A stretch of DNA of 64,000 nucleotides, from the NCBI RefSeq assembly GCF_030160835.1, contig NZ_BSPC01000015.1, positions 62,001-126,000 of the forward strand. The letters are read 5' to 3'. This document shows, piece by piece, positions 17,366 to 26,381 of the stretch. Origin of the DNA: Labrys miyagiensis. GTDB taxonomy: Bacteria > Pseudomonadota > Alphaproteobacteria > Rhizobiales > Labraceae. The notes below the pieces were generated by a model, which saw only the letters and a list, made by a program, of their open reading frames with translations, was not told the origin of the DNA and did not search any database. Within the stretch, counting starts at the first letter, position 1, and the number at the start of each line of letters is the position of its first letter. Position numbers and translations under genes: made by a program.

Positions 17366-17575
17366 GGGAGCGTGGACATCACAACGACATGTGTGCATGT
17401 CGTGATGTCCGCTCGTGGAAACGGTGCGTAGCGAGGATCTAAGGAGCTTGCATCGAGGGTCGCTCCCGCCTTTGGGCGCTACCTTGAACTGAGGTCACGG
17501 CCCATCCTCCGGCTGGCGCGGTTCAAGAGCGGACGTCACGACATGCACACATGTCGTTGTGATGTCCGCGTTCCC
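17366..17575. repeat. Large extragenic inverted repeat with internally palindromic 49-bp arms
   Basis: Arms at 17366-17414 and 17527-17575 are reverse complements with only three mismatches, separated by 112 bases. Each arm is itself nearly palindromic (GACATCAC...GTGATGTC around CGACATG-TGTG-CATGTCG). The outer ends GGGAGCG-GGAC and GTCCGCTC match the element at 8589-8675, but the core differs. It fills most of the 317-base gap between the 2-hydroxyacid dehydrogenase promoter and the lactonase stop. No gene is visible in that gap. Confidence 0.9.
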
Positions 17576-17576
17576 G

Positions 17577-18692
17577 TTACTCAGCCTGGAAGAAGGCCAC
17601 GCAGGTCGGCGTACCCACGTCCACCTCGATGCCGGTCGGCGTCAACTCGCCGCTGTCACGATTGATCGCGAACACCACGAGCTTGTCGTTGTTCTGGCCG
17701 GTGACAACCAGGAAATTGCCGGAGGGATCGATGGCGAAATGCCGGGGGAATTTCCCGATGGAGGGCACGTTGTGCTCCAGGGTCAGCCCGCCTTCGCTGT
17801 CGATCGAGAAGACGGCGATGCTGTCATGGCCGCGATTGGCGACATAGAGATAGGAACCATCGCCCGAGATGGCGATTTCCGAGCAGAAACTCTCCGTGCC
17901 CGCCGAGTCGGGCAGGGTGGAGACGGTGGCGAGCGCCGTCAGCTTGGCCTGCTCGGCCTCTAAAGCGAAGGAGGAGACGCTCGATCCCATCTCATTGGCG
18001 ACGAAGACGAAATGGCCGCGCGGATGGAAGACGAAATGGCGCGGGCCGGCTCCGGGGGGCAGGGAAGCCGCGCCGGCCCGGCTGAGCGCGCCCGTCTGGC
18101 TGTCGAAGCGATAGATCACCAGGAGATCAAGCCCGAGGTCGGAGACGATGACATAGCGATTATCCGGTGTGGTCTTGACGCAATGGGGATGCGGACGCTC
18201 CTGGCGCTCCGGATCCGGTCCGGTGCCGGAATGGGTGGCGTCGCTGACGGAAGGCTTCAAACCGCCATCCTCGCGGATCGGCAGGATGGCGATGGCCTTG
18301 TTGGGCAGCTCGGTCTCCGGCATCAGGCTGTAATTGGCCACCAGCAGGAAATTGCCGGTGCGGTCGCGGCTGCTATGCGCGGTGATGCTGCCGAGCGTGG
18401 CCTGCTTGTTGATATAGTGGAGGTTGCCGGTGAGCGGATCGATCGCATAGGCCGAGGCCGTGCCCTCGTTCCAGCCGACGACCTCGCTGGTGACATGCAG
18501 CGCCTTGTGCTTGGCGTCGACACTGATCCAGGTGGGGTTGTCGATGCCCTCGATCAGACCTGATGGCGCGATGGCGCCGCTGGTCTCGTCAAAGGTGAAG
18601 ATGGAAATGCCCTTGGCATTGTTGGTGGGATAATAAGGTGTCGGACGCGTGGCGCCGCCGACATAGAGGTAAGTGCGCTGTCCTGACATCAA
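17577..18692 (-). CDS. Beta-propeller lactonase (6-phosphogluconolactonase YbhE/Pgl-like)
   Basis: A 371-residue lactonase of the Pgl (YbhE, PF10282) family: a seven-bladed propeller shown by repeated strand units such as NPTWISVDAKHKALHVTSE, HPHCVKTTPDNRYVIVSDLGLD, GPRHFVFHPRGHFVFVANE and FPRHFAIDPSGNFLVVTGQ. The PRH-F-x-x-HP motifs are typical. Family enzymes hydrolyse sugar lactones. Here it likely opens the lactone formed by the SDR dehydrogenase to yield the aldonate for the dehydratase. No signal peptide is visible, so it is cytoplasmic. It is divergent from the SDR at 18876, with 183 bases between them. Confidence 0.9.
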   Translation of the reverse strand: MMSGQRTYLYVGGATRPTPYYPTNNAKGISIFTFDETSGAIAPSGLIEGIDNPTWISVDAKHKALHVTSEVVGWNEGTASAYAIDPLTGNLHYINKQATLGSITAHSSRDRTGNFLLVANYSLMPETELPNKAIAILPIREDGGLKPSVSDATHSGTGPDPERQERPHPHCVKTTPDNRYVIVSDLGLDLLVIYRFDSQTGALSRAGAASLPPGAGPRHFVFHPRGHFVFVANEMGSSVSSFALEAEQAKLTALATVSTLPDSAGTESFCSEIAISGDGSYLYVANRGHDSIAVFSIDSEGGLTLEHNVPSIGKFPRHFAIDPSGNFLVVTGQNNDKLVVFAINRDSGELTPTGIEVDVGTPTCVAFFQAE

Positions 18693-18875
18693 TCCCCGCC
18701 TTTAGACTCGATCGCTCCATAGTGAGGCGACCATATGGGACGGGGGAAGGCCGGGCAACAGCGACACGGCCTATAGAGGCATGACGTCGCGCCATATCTC
18801 AGCGTTTGAATTATTCATACAAAAGCCGCTATCAATCGCTGGACGACAATCCAGAAAATCGAGACGGAGTGAGGA

Positions 18876-19610
18876 ATGTCCCTATCCCTGCAAGGCAAGA
18901 CGGCGCTGGTGACGGCCGCTGCCCAAGGCATCGGCCGGGCTTCGGCCCAGGCACTGGCGGCCGCCGGTGCGCGCGTGATCGCCACCGACATCGCCGAGGA
19001 CAAGCTCAAGGATCTCGCCTCGGATTCGATCAGCGTCGAGCGCCTCGATGTGCTGTCGCCGGATGCGATCGCGGCCCTCGCCGAACGGCATGGCGCCAAG
19101 GTGGATATCCTGTTCAACTGCGCCGGCGTGGTGCATGCCGGCACCATCCTCGACTGCACTGAGAAGGACTGGAACTTCGCCTTCGACCTCAACGTGACGG
19201 CGATGTTCCGGATGATGCGGGCCTTCCTGCCACATATGCTGGAGCGGGGCGACGGCACCATCATCAACATGTCCTCGGTCGCCTCGAGCGTGAAGGGCAT
19301 TACCAATCGGTTCGCCTACCAGGCCTCCAAGGCAGCGGTGGTGGGCATAACCAAATCGGTGGCGGCCGACTATGTCGGCAAGGGCATCCGCTGCAACGCC
19401 ATCGCGCCGGCGACGGTGGAAAGCCCTTCACTGCGCGAGCGTCTCGAAGCCACCGGGGATTATGAAGCGGCCCGCGCCGCCTTCATTGCCCGTCAGCCGA
19501 TCGGACGCATTGCCCGCCCCGAGGAAATCGCCGATCTCGTCGTCTATCTTGCGGGCGCGACCTACACCACCGGTCAAGTTCACGTGATCGACGGTGGCTG
19601 GACCGGCTGA
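18876..19610 (+). CDS. SDR-family oxidoreductase (2-keto-3-deoxyfuconate dehydrogenase/BDH2-like)
   Basis: A 244-residue short-chain dehydrogenase with VTAAAQGIGRA as the cofactor motif, NCAGVVH, and the catalytic YQASK after a serine in INMSSVASS. The AAAQGIGRA variant with a short C terminus resembles the BDH2 branch, which includes bacterial 2-keto-3-deoxy-L-fuconate 4-dehydrogenases. If that holds, the cluster could use both an aldolase and a dehydrogenase route after the dehydratase. It is transcribed alone, opposite to the lactonase, and ends at a terminator at 19645. Confidence 0.9.
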   Translation: MSLSLQGKTALVTAAAQGIGRASAQALAAAGARVIATDIAEDKLKDLASDSISVERLDVLSPDAIAALAERHGAKVDILFNCAGVVHAGTILDCTEKDWNFAFDLNVTAMFRMMRAFLPHMLERGDGTIINMSSVASSVKGITNRFAYQASKAAVVGITKSVAADYVGKGIRCNAIAPATVESPSLRERLEATGDYEAARAAFIARQPIGRIARPEEIADLVVYLAGATYTTGQVHVIDGGWTG

Positions 19611-19644
19611 GGCCAAAATACCCAGCCCAAAAATACACGAAGAG

Positions 19645-19675
19645 GCCCTCTTCGCTGCCGCGCGGAGGGCTTTTT
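19645..19675 (+). terminator. Rho-independent terminator after the SDR gene
   Basis: GCCCTC (19645-19650) pairs with GAGGGC (19665-19670) around a 14-base loop that can pair further (CGC/GCG). Five T follow. Confidence 0.7.
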
Positions 19676-19852
19676 CATGTTGCATTATCCAGCAATCCTG
19701 AGGGGCGTACATCTTTGTAAGCGCGAACTTGGCCATTTAGCCTCTGTGGCCGGTAGAATGTGACAATTTGATCTGCCATAGCTCCGAAATGTCATCAAAG
19801 TGTCATCCAAGAGATTCTCTCGCCACGGGATGACGTCGTCTGGAGTAATGCC

Positions 19853-21454
19853 GTGGAAACAGGCAGTAAAACTGATTCGGTTGCGCCAGTTGTGGGCATA
19901 GTATTGCCTCCTCCCGCAGCCAATCGGGAAATAGAGCTGAAGCTTCTCGTGCCCGAAGGAAGCCTGGATTCCCTGGCCAACGTGCCGATCATCACCCAGC
20001 ACGCGCGAAATCGCGGTATTTTCCGCAACTTCGAGAGTGCTTATTTCGATACGCCTGACCGCCAGCTCTATCGCAACAAGATCGCGCTCAGGGTGCGTCG
20101 GAGCGGCAAGACCTACATCCAGACCCTCAAGCGGCCAGTGGATGGCGGCAATCCGCTTGCGCGCCATGAGTGGGAGGTGAGCGTTCCCAGCCTGGTGCCC
20201 GATCTGGAAAGCCTGCCGCCCGAGGCGCGCGAGGTCGGTCTGGAGGGTGTCACCAATGCTGTGCTCGAAACGGTCTTCGTCACCAAGTTCCGCCGCCGCA
20301 TCCAGGCTCTCGACCTGCCGGCCGCGAATCTGGAGCTTGCCTATGACAATGGCGGCATCACCGCCGGCGAGCGCCGCGAGTCCATCAACGAGATCGAGCT
20401 CGAGCTGAAGGCCGGCGATGCCGCAACGCTCTATGACGTCGCCCTCGCCTTGCTCGATTCGGCGCCGCTGCGGGTCGGTACGCTTGCCAAGGCCGATCGC
20501 GGCTATCATCTCGCCTATGATCCGCCGAGCGAGGGCGTACGCGCCGCCAAGGCCGGCGTCGATGCGCAGGACAATGTCGACGAGATCGTGGCCAAGCTGC
20601 TCGGCGACTGTCGCCAGCACATGGTCGCCAACCAGGCGGTGGTGGAGGCCGGCCGGACGCCGGAGGGTGTGCACCAGATGCGCGTGGCGCTCAGGCGCAT
20701 GCGCACGGCCATTTCCATCCTGCAGCGCCAGATCGGCTCGCCTGCGCTCGCCTTGGTGGCGAGCGAAGCCAAGTGGCTGGCCTCGACACTCGGCCCGGTA
20801 CGCAACTGGGATGTGCTCGATGTCGACACCATTGCCGGCATCGAGACGCAATGCCCCGATCACAAGGCCTTCGCCGCCCTGCGCGAGAGCATCAAGCCGC
20901 GGCGCAGCAGCAATTACGATCATCTGCGCGAAGTCTTTGCCACTCCGCGCTATAACCGCTTCCTGCTCACCCTCGGCCGTACCGTCGAGCGTCGCGTCTG
21001 GCGCAACGATATCGCCAGCGGGTCCCTCGGTATCCTGGCGGAGACGGCGGACAGCTTCGCCCGGCAGGCGCTCGACCGCCTGCATCGACGGGCGCTCAAG
21101 GGCGGCTCCCATTTCCGGCGCCTGCAGCCGGAAGCCCAGCACGAATTGCGGCTGAAGCTGAAGAAGCTGCGCTATGGCGTGGAATTCTTCCGCAGCGTTT
21201 TCAGCGCAAAGGAAGAAGCCCAGCGCTATCTGGTCCGTCTGGCGGACCTGCAGGAGAGTCTCGGCCTTGCCAATGACGCGGCGACCACGGGCGGGCTGCT
21301 GTTCGAGCTGACGGAGAATTCCCAGAGCCCGGCGCTGCACAGGGGAGCAGGGCTGATCACTGGCTGGCAGGCCCGCGACAAGCAGGTGGCGTCGGCCAAG
21401 CTGCACAAGGTGTGGAAGCGTTTCCGGGAAGGCGCGCCGTTCTGGCAGATGTAG
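19853..21454 (+). CDS. CYTH-CHAD domain protein (predicted inorganic triphosphatase)
   Basis: A 533-residue two-domain protein. The N-terminal CYTH domain (about residues 24-225) carries the ExExK signature as EIELKLL and alternating charged strands (ALRVRRSGKTYIQTLK, INEIELELKAG), which form the metal-dependent triphosphate tunnel. The C-terminal CHAD domain (about 245-520) is helical with conserved histidines and basic faces (GVHQMRVALRRMRTAI, KLKKLRYGVEFFRSVF) and is known to bind polyphosphate. A role in triphosphate or polyphosphate metabolism in the cytoplasm is expected. The start is the GTG at 19853, preceded by GGAG. Confidence 0.92.
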   Translation: METGSKTDSVAPVVGIVLPPPAANREIELKLLVPEGSLDSLANVPIITQHARNRGIFRNFESAYFDTPDRQLYRNKIALRVRRSGKTYIQTLKRPVDGGNPLARHEWEVSVPSLVPDLESLPPEAREVGLEGVTNAVLETVFVTKFRRRIQALDLPAANLELAYDNGGITAGERRESINEIELELKAGDAATLYDVALALLDSAPLRVGTLAKADRGYHLAYDPPSEGVRAAKAGVDAQDNVDEIVAKLLGDCRQHMVANQAVVEAGRTPEGVHQMRVALRRMRTAISILQRQIGSPALALVASEAKWLASTLGPVRNWDVLDVDTIAGIETQCPDHKAFAALRESIKPRRSSNYDHLREVFATPRYNRFLLTLGRTVERRVWRNDIASGSLGILAETADSFARQALDRLHRRALKGGSHFRRLQPEAQHELRLKLKKLRYGVEFFRSVFSAKEEAQRYLVRLADLQESLGLANDAATTGGLLFELTENSQSPALHRGAGLITGWQARDKQVASAKLHKVWKRFREGAPFWQM

Positions 21455-21551
21455 GGCGCCAGAGCGATCCTGCGGGTTGTCAGGCGCGGAAATCTGCGGC
21501 ACATCGGTCAGAGGAAATCCGCCGATCCCCTCCTTGCCTGTTGGAACCGCC

Positions 21552-22412
21552 ATGAGCCGCATCGCCTATGTCAACGGACTCTATACGCCGCTTCGCGATG
21601 CGAGCGTCCATATCGAGGATCGTGGCTTCCAGTTCGCCGACGGCGTCTATGAGGTCTGCGAGATCTTCGGCGGCAAGATCATCGATGAGACGCGCCATCT
21701 CGCCCGGCTGAAACGCTCGCTGTCCGAACTAGGCATCCGCATGCCGGTGGAGGAGGGCGCGCTCAAAGTCATCCTTCGGGAGACAGTGCGGCGCAACCGC
21801 GTGCGCAACGGCCTGGTCTATTTCCAGGTCACGCGCGGCTCAGCCAGGCGCGACTTCGTCTTTCCGGCCGCCGATACGCCGCCCACGCTGGTGGTGATCG
21901 CCCGTCCGGTCGACCGGGCCAAGGTCGAGGCGGGCGCGGCCGCCGGCATTTCGGTGATCACCGTGCCGGACAATCGCTGGGAGCGGGTCGACATCAAGAC
22001 CACGGGCCTGCTGCCCAATTCGCTGGCGCGCCAGAAGGCCAAGCTGCAGGGCGCCAGGGAAGCCTGGTTCTTCGACGAGGATGGCTATGTAACGGAAGGC
22101 GCGGCAAGCAATGCCTGGATCGTCACCAAGGAAAATACGCTGGTGACGCGGCCGGCCGAATCCGGGATCCTGCGCGGGATCACCCGCACCACGCTGATCG
22201 ATCTCGCTAAGCGCGACAACCTCATCGTATCGGAGCGCCCCTTCACCGTGGCGGAGGCCAAGGCCGCAAGGGAGGCTTTCATCACGGCGGCGACGGCCGT
22301 CATCACGCCTGTGATCAGAATCGATGATATCGTGCTTGGTGACGGCAAGCCCGGCGCCCTCGCCATCAAGTTGCGGGCCCATTTCCACAGCGTGGCGGAA
22401 CATTCAGCCTAA
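21552..22412 (+). CDS. dat: D-amino acid aminotransferase (class IV, PLP-dependent)
   Basis: A 286-residue fold-type IV aminotransferase that interconverts D-alanine and D-glutamate via pyruvate and 2-oxoglutarate, supplying peptidoglycan precursors. Features seen are the opening YVNG-Y-P (residues 5-11), EDRGFQFADGVYEV, the PLP lysine in DIKTTGLLPNSLARQKA, GYVTEGAASNAWIV with the conserved Glu, and ILRGITRTTLI for phosphate binding. The ATG at 21552 is chosen because it yields the standard N terminus. Upstream codons are open but have no homology. D-amino acid and branched-chain aminotransferases share this fold, and length and motifs favour the D-amino acid type. Confidence 0.9.
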   Translation: MSRIAYVNGLYTPLRDASVHIEDRGFQFADGVYEVCEIFGGKIIDETRHLARLKRSLSELGIRMPVEEGALKVILRETVRRNRVRNGLVYFQVTRGSARRDFVFPAADTPPTLVVIARPVDRAKVEAGAAAGISVITVPDNRWERVDIKTTGLLPNSLARQKAKLQGAREAWFFDEDGYVTEGAASNAWIVTKENTLVTRPAESGILRGITRTTLIDLAKRDNLIVSERPFTVAEAKAAREAFITAATAVITPVIRIDDIVLGDGKPGALAIKLRAHFHSVAEHSA

Positions 22413-22635
22413 GTTTTCCGAACCTGCGTTTTTTGCCGTATTCACGCCGTTGTTATGTCGCTTAAACGGTAGACATGGCGGAATGCCGCGCGGGAAGTGC
22501 AAACTTTTGCTTGCGCGACGCAGCATCCCCGTCGACTATGTAGGTTGATTGAATGAAGGCAAGCGCGTTGGCTTTTGCCGGCATTGCTTGTGAATATCCG
22601 CGGGCTAACCGCGGTCAAGGAGTTTCGGGGGTATT

Positions 22636-22893
22636 ATGGCGGCGGAGCGAACCCAAAATCTACAGGACACCTTTCTCAACAATGTCCGCAAGAACAAGAT
22701 CCCGCTCACGATCTTCCTGGTGAATGGCGTTAAGTTGCAAGGCGTTGTGACCTGGTTTGACAATTTTTGCGTGCTGTTGCGGCGCGATGGTCATTCCCAG
22801 CTCGTGTACAAGCACGCGATTTCGACGATCATGCCGGGCCATCCCGTCCAGCTCTTCGAAGGTGGCGAGATCGAGGGAGCGGACAAGCTCTGA
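22636..22893 (+). CDS. hfq: RNA chaperone Hfq
   Basis: An 85-residue Sm-like hexameric RNA chaperone that pairs small RNAs with target mRNAs. The Sm1 motif ([28 protein letters not shown]) and the Sm2 motif ([10 protein letters not shown]) are intact, including the proximal-face Gln8-type, Phe and YKHA residues. It has the usual short alphaproteobacterial tail. A GGGGG ribosome binding site precedes the start. The hflX gene follows 50 bases downstream, an arrangement found in many proteobacteria, so the two are probably co-transcribed. Confidence 0.98.
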   Translation: MAAERTQNLQDTFLNNVRKNKIPLTIFLVNGVKLQGVVTWFDNFCVLLRRDGHSQLVYKHAISTIMPGHPVQLFEGGEIEGADKL

Positions 22894-22943
22894 TTCTTGC
22901 CCTCACAACGGTGGCGGGAACGATTCCGCCCGAAAGTTGACGT

Positions 22944-24338
22944 TTGACACCAGAATTGTTCAAGGATCCGGCGTATCGCATCGATGCGCATGAGCTGGAA
23001 GTTGCCTCGGGCACGCGCACCTATGTCGTGGCGCCGGTGCTTTCGCGCCGTGCGGACAGCGATCTTGTGCGCTCCCCGGCGGCCAAGCTCGAAGAGGCCG
23101 TCGGCCTTGCCGCAGCCATCGACCTCAACGTGGTCGGTTCGGCTGTGGTGACGCTCGCCGAGATCAGGCCCTCGACCTATATCGGCAAGGGCAAGGTCGA
23201 CGAGATCAAGGCGATCGTCGAGGACGAGCAGGTCACGCTCGTGCTGATGGACTGCGCGCTTTCGCCCGTCCAGCAGCGCAATCTCGAAAAGGCTTGGGGT
23301 GCGAAGGTTATCGATCGAACCGGCCTGATTCTCGAGATCTTCGGCCGCCGCGCGCGCACCAGGGAAGGCACGCTGCAGGTCGAGCTGGCCCATCTCAATT
23401 ACCAGAAGGGCCGGCTGGTCCGCTCCTGGACCCATCTCGAGCGCCAGCGCGGCGGCGGTGGCTTCCTCGGCGGTCCTGGCGAAACGCAGATCGAGTCGGA
23501 CCGGCGCCTGCTCCAGGACCGCATCGTCAAGCTCGAACGCGAGTTGGAGCAGGTGAAGCGCACGCGCGCCCTGCATCGCGTCAGCCGTCGCAAGGTGCCT
23601 TATCCGATCGTCGCTTTGGTGGGCTACACCAATGCCGGCAAGTCGACCCTGTTCAACCGCCTGACCCGGGCCGAGGTGCTGGCCGAGGATATGCTCTTCG
23701 CCACGCTCGATCCGACCCTGCGCGCCCTCAAGCTGCCACACGGCACCAAGGCGATCCTCTCCGACACGGTGGGCTTCATCTCCGAACTGCCCACCATGCT
23801 GGTCGCCGCCTTCCGCGCCACCCTAGAAGAGGTGCTGGAGGCCGATGTCATCCTGCATGTGCGCGATATCTCGCATGGCGATACCGAGGCGCAGGCTTCC
23901 GACGTGCGCAGCATCCTAGAAAGCCTCGGCGTCGAGGCGAGTGCCGAGCGGGCGATCATCGAGGTCTGGAACAAGGTCGACCTGCTCGATGCTCCGGCGC
24001 GAGAGGCACTCCTGAATCCCGCGCGGCGTAGTGGGGAGAACCGGCCGGTCGTCATCTCCGCCGTGAGCGGGGAGGGCATCGACACCCTCCTGGACCGCGT
24101 TGAGGCAACGGTGGCAGCGGGGCGCCTGACGCTCACCATCGACGTGCCTCCCTCGGACGGCGCCGGGCTCGCCTGGCTTTACGGTAATGCCGACGTGATG
24201 GCGCGCGAGACGGACGAGGAAGGCGTGACGCGGGTCACCGTGCGTGTCGCCCCGGAACGGGCCGACCAGGTGCGTCGGCGCTTCGGACTGACGGTGGTCG
24301 ACATGGTCGAGCCCGACGACGTCCGCCGGCTGGGCTGA
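22944..24338 (+). CDS. hflX: Ribosome-associated GTPase HflX
   Basis: A 464-residue GTPase that splits stalled or heat-stressed ribosomes. The N-terminal HflX domain includes IGKGKVDEI and the glycine-rich RQRGGGGFLGGPGETQIESDRR. The G domain shows G1 GYTNAGKST, G3 DTVGF and G4 NKVD. The C-terminal part has alternating strands typical of the family. The start codon appears to be TTG at 22944. No strong ribosome binding site is visible, and a downstream TTG at 22956 is possible. It follows hfq in the same direction. Confidence 0.95.
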   Translation: MTPELFKDPAYRIDAHELEVASGTRTYVVAPVLSRRADSDLVRSPAAKLEEAVGLAAAIDLNVVGSAVVTLAEIRPSTYIGKGKVDEIKAIVEDEQVTLVLMDCALSPVQQRNLEKAWGAKVIDRTGLILEIFGRRARTREGTLQVELAHLNYQKGRLVRSWTHLERQRGGGGFLGGPGETQIESDRRLLQDRIVKLERELEQVKRTRALHRVSRRKVPYPIVALVGYTNAGKSTLFNRLTRAEVLAEDMLFATLDPTLRALKLPHGTKAILSDTVGFISELPTMLVAAFRATLEEVLEADVILHVRDISHGDTEAQASDVRSILESLGVEASAERAIIEVWNKVDLLDAPAREALLNPARRSGENRPVVISAVSGEGIDTLLDRVEATVAAGRLTLTIDVPPSDGAGLAWLYGNADVMARETDEEGVTRVTVRVAPERADQVRRRFGLTVVDMVEPDDVRRLG

Positions 24339-24352
24339 GTTCCCGGCAGCCG

Positions 24353-24601
24353 TCAGAACCAGCTGGGCGAAGGCGAGCTCGGCGTCGTCACCACGCCGAT
24401 GACGGCGCCCGTTGCCGCGCCGATCGCACCGCCCACGACTGCACCGGCCGCCGGCTGGCGGGAGACGAGGCTGCCGACGATGGCACCGCTGGCGCCGCCG
24501 ATGATGGCACCGTTCAGCGCCCTGCCTCCCGGACTGCTGCTGCAGGAGGCGGTACCGAGGCCCAGGCTACCGGCCATGACCAAAACAAACGTTCTATTCA
24601 T
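24353..24601 (-). CDS. Small glycine-zipper lipoprotein
   Basis: An 82-residue protein with an N-terminal hydrophobic segment ending in a Cys at residue 20 (GTASCSSS), a slightly weak lipobox. Residues 30-70 are a glycine zipper (GAIIGGASGAIVG, GAVVGGAIGAATGAVIG). It resembles the lipoprotein at 496-777 in layout, and both probably sit in the envelope. The gene converges on hflX with 14 bases between stop codons. Confidence 0.8.
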   Translation of the reverse strand: MNRTFVLVMAGSLGLGTASCSSSPGGRALNGAIIGGASGAIVGSLVSRQPAAGAVVGGAIGAATGAVIGVVTTPSSPSPSWF

Positions 24602-24882
24602 TTCTGAGCATCCCTACGCTACGCAACTTGAATGGCTCATTTACTTAAAATTAACTTTCGGTATTGAATGAGTCGGAAGAAAGGCTGCCTCTTTCATGCT
24701 TTCGCCGCAGGCGTTAACGGCAGCGTAAAGACCGGAAAATCGAGCTTTGCGGGCACGCAAATACGTTTCAAAGATCCAGGCGGCCCGTCAATTTAACTTT
24801 GAATCCCTCGGGCGGCGGCCGTTTGAAGGTCATTTCATTCATGGTTAATTTGCTGCCGGGATCTCTATTCCTGGCCAGAATT

Positions 24883-25332
24883 TCAGTCGGGCCCGAAGGG
24901 CCGCTCCAACAAGACCCTCGGGCCGGCCATATGGCCAGCGGGCGGATTCAGCCGGTAAATCAGCTCCCAGGGGCCCCGATAGTCGTCCTTGAAAGGCGTC
25001 GGATCGGGAGGCGCGCCAAGGACGACCACCAGAGCGAGGCGATCCTTTTCCTTCGGCTTCAACACTTGGAGAATGTTGTAGATGGTGTAGCCACCCGCCG
25101 AGAAGCCATAGAGCGCGAAAACGTCATCATCGGCCCGGATCTCCTTCAGCGCCTTTTGCATCTGCTGGCTGTTGACGGCCGACCAACCGGCAACGTCGAT
25201 GACTTTCGGCTCGTAGCCCCTCAGACGTGCGAAATCCAAGGCCGCGGCCTCGTCCAGTGCGCCTCGCGGCCATTCCCGGGGCTTTTCGCCTGGCAGCGCG
25301 TATGTGCCGGCCTTTCCACGCATGATCACCAT
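24883..25332 (-). CDS. Small alpha/beta-hydrolase-like protein of unknown function
   Basis: About 149 residues from the preferred ATG at 25332. The sequence FALYGFSAGGYTIYNIL contains a G-F-S-A-G nucleophile-elbow pattern, and LALVVVLGAPPDPTPFKDDY looks like the following strand. There is no signal peptide and no clear catalytic Asp/His assignment. The protein is shorter than most hydrolases, so it may be a degenerate or minimal member. It is convergent with hflX and the lipoprotein region and lies downstream of mazG, on the same strand. Confidence 0.6.
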   Translation of the reverse strand: MVIMRGKAGTYALPGEKPREWPRGALDEAAALDFARLRGYEPKVIDVAGWSAVNSQQMQKALKEIRADDDVFALYGFSAGGYTIYNILQVLKPKEKDRLALVVVLGAPPDPTPFKDDYRGPWELIYRLNPPAGHMAGPRVLLERPFGPD

Positions 25333-25538
25333 TTTCACGGTGCCTGCCTCCGCTGCGCAATTGGGTGTGGTCCTTCGCCTTGTATTATAGCGGAAACAGT
25401 TGCGATCGCGGATCATCCGTGAGGGGGATGGTCGTCCATTCCATCCGCCAAATGCATGTCTTTGCTTCTGGACCGGACTTCCTCGTGGCCTGACGCGAGG
25501 AAGTCAGATTCCTCGGACCACGCCCGGGTAGCGCGACG

Positions 25539-26381
25539 TCAAAGACCTTCTCGCTTTGCTTCGTTCCACAGGGCATCCATCGCCTCAAGCGTCGAGCCGG
25601 CGGGCGTCGTGCCCTGTTCGGCAAGGCGTGCCTCGATGAAATGGAAGCGCCGCTCAAACTTGGTGTTCGCCCCGCGCAAGGCTTCCTCGGCATCGGCATG
25701 GGCATGGCGGGCGACATTGGCGACGGCGAAGAGCAGGTCGCCGATCTCCGCGTTGATTTCCTCCGCTCTGGCCCCAGCATTGAGGGCCGCCTCGATCTCG
25801 TCGGCCTCCTCTCGCACCTTGGCGAGCACGGTGCGGATGTCGTTCCAGTCGAAGCCGACCTTGCCGGCCTTCTCCTGCAGCTTGACGGCGCGGGTGAGGG
25901 CAGGCATGGCCGCTGGAACGCCGTCGAGGGCGCTCGCCTGCCGCGCCTCGGGCCGGCGCTTGGCGCGCTCCGCCTTCTCCTGCGCCTTGATTTCGGCCCA
26001 GAGCTTCTTCACCTCAGCAGGCGGCAGGTTGCGGGCCTCGCCGAAGACATGGGGGTGCCGGCGGATCAGTTTGGTGGTGATCGCCTGCACCACATCGCCG
26101 AAATCGAACAGGCCCTGCTCGCGCGCCATCTGAGCGTGGAACACCACCTGGAGGAGAAGATCGCCCAACTCGTCGTTGAGATCAGCCATGTCGCCCCGCT
26201 GGATGGCGTCGGCAACCTCATAAGCCTCCTCGATGGTGTAGGGGGCGATGCTGGCAAAATCCTGCTCGAGATCCCAGGGGCAGCCCGTGACCGGCGTGCG
26301 CAGCGCCGCCATGATATCGATGAGGCGCTGCAAATCGCGGCTGGGCGTGACGGAGGCGGGGGGATTGGCTGAGTTGTCCAT
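25539..26381 (-). CDS. mazG: Nucleoside triphosphate pyrophosphohydrolase MazG
   Basis: A 280-residue housecleaning enzyme that hydrolyses (d)NTPs, including aberrant ones, to NMP and pyrophosphate. It has two tandem MazG domains. The first has the full metal site (CPWDLEQ, then TIEEAYEVADAI and DELGDLLLQVVFHA, the ExxE...ExxD pattern). The second has KVREEADEIEAAL and AEIGDLLFAVANVARH. Length and order match standard bacterial MazG. It ends the core segment before the tRNA-Ser gene and its integrated element. Confidence 0.95.
   Translation of the reverse strand: MDNSANPPASVTPSRDLQRLIDIMAALRTPVTGCPWDLEQDFASIAPYTIEEAYEVADAIQRGDMADLNDELGDLLLQVVFHAQMAREQGLFDFGDVVQAITTKLIRRHPHVFGEARNLPPAEVKKLWAEIKAQEKAERAKRRPEARQASALDGVPAAMPALTRAVKLQEKAGKVGFDWNDIRTVLAKVREEADEIEAALNAGARAEEINAEIGDLLFAVANVARHAHADAEEALRGANTKFERRFHFIEARLAEQGTTPAGSTLEAMDALWNEAKREGL

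Noticed and set aside
19685-21562. 625-codon minus-strand frame opposite the CYTH-CHAD gene
   Set aside because: The CYTH and CHAD motifs on the plus strand are unmistakable; the minus frame is a shadow.
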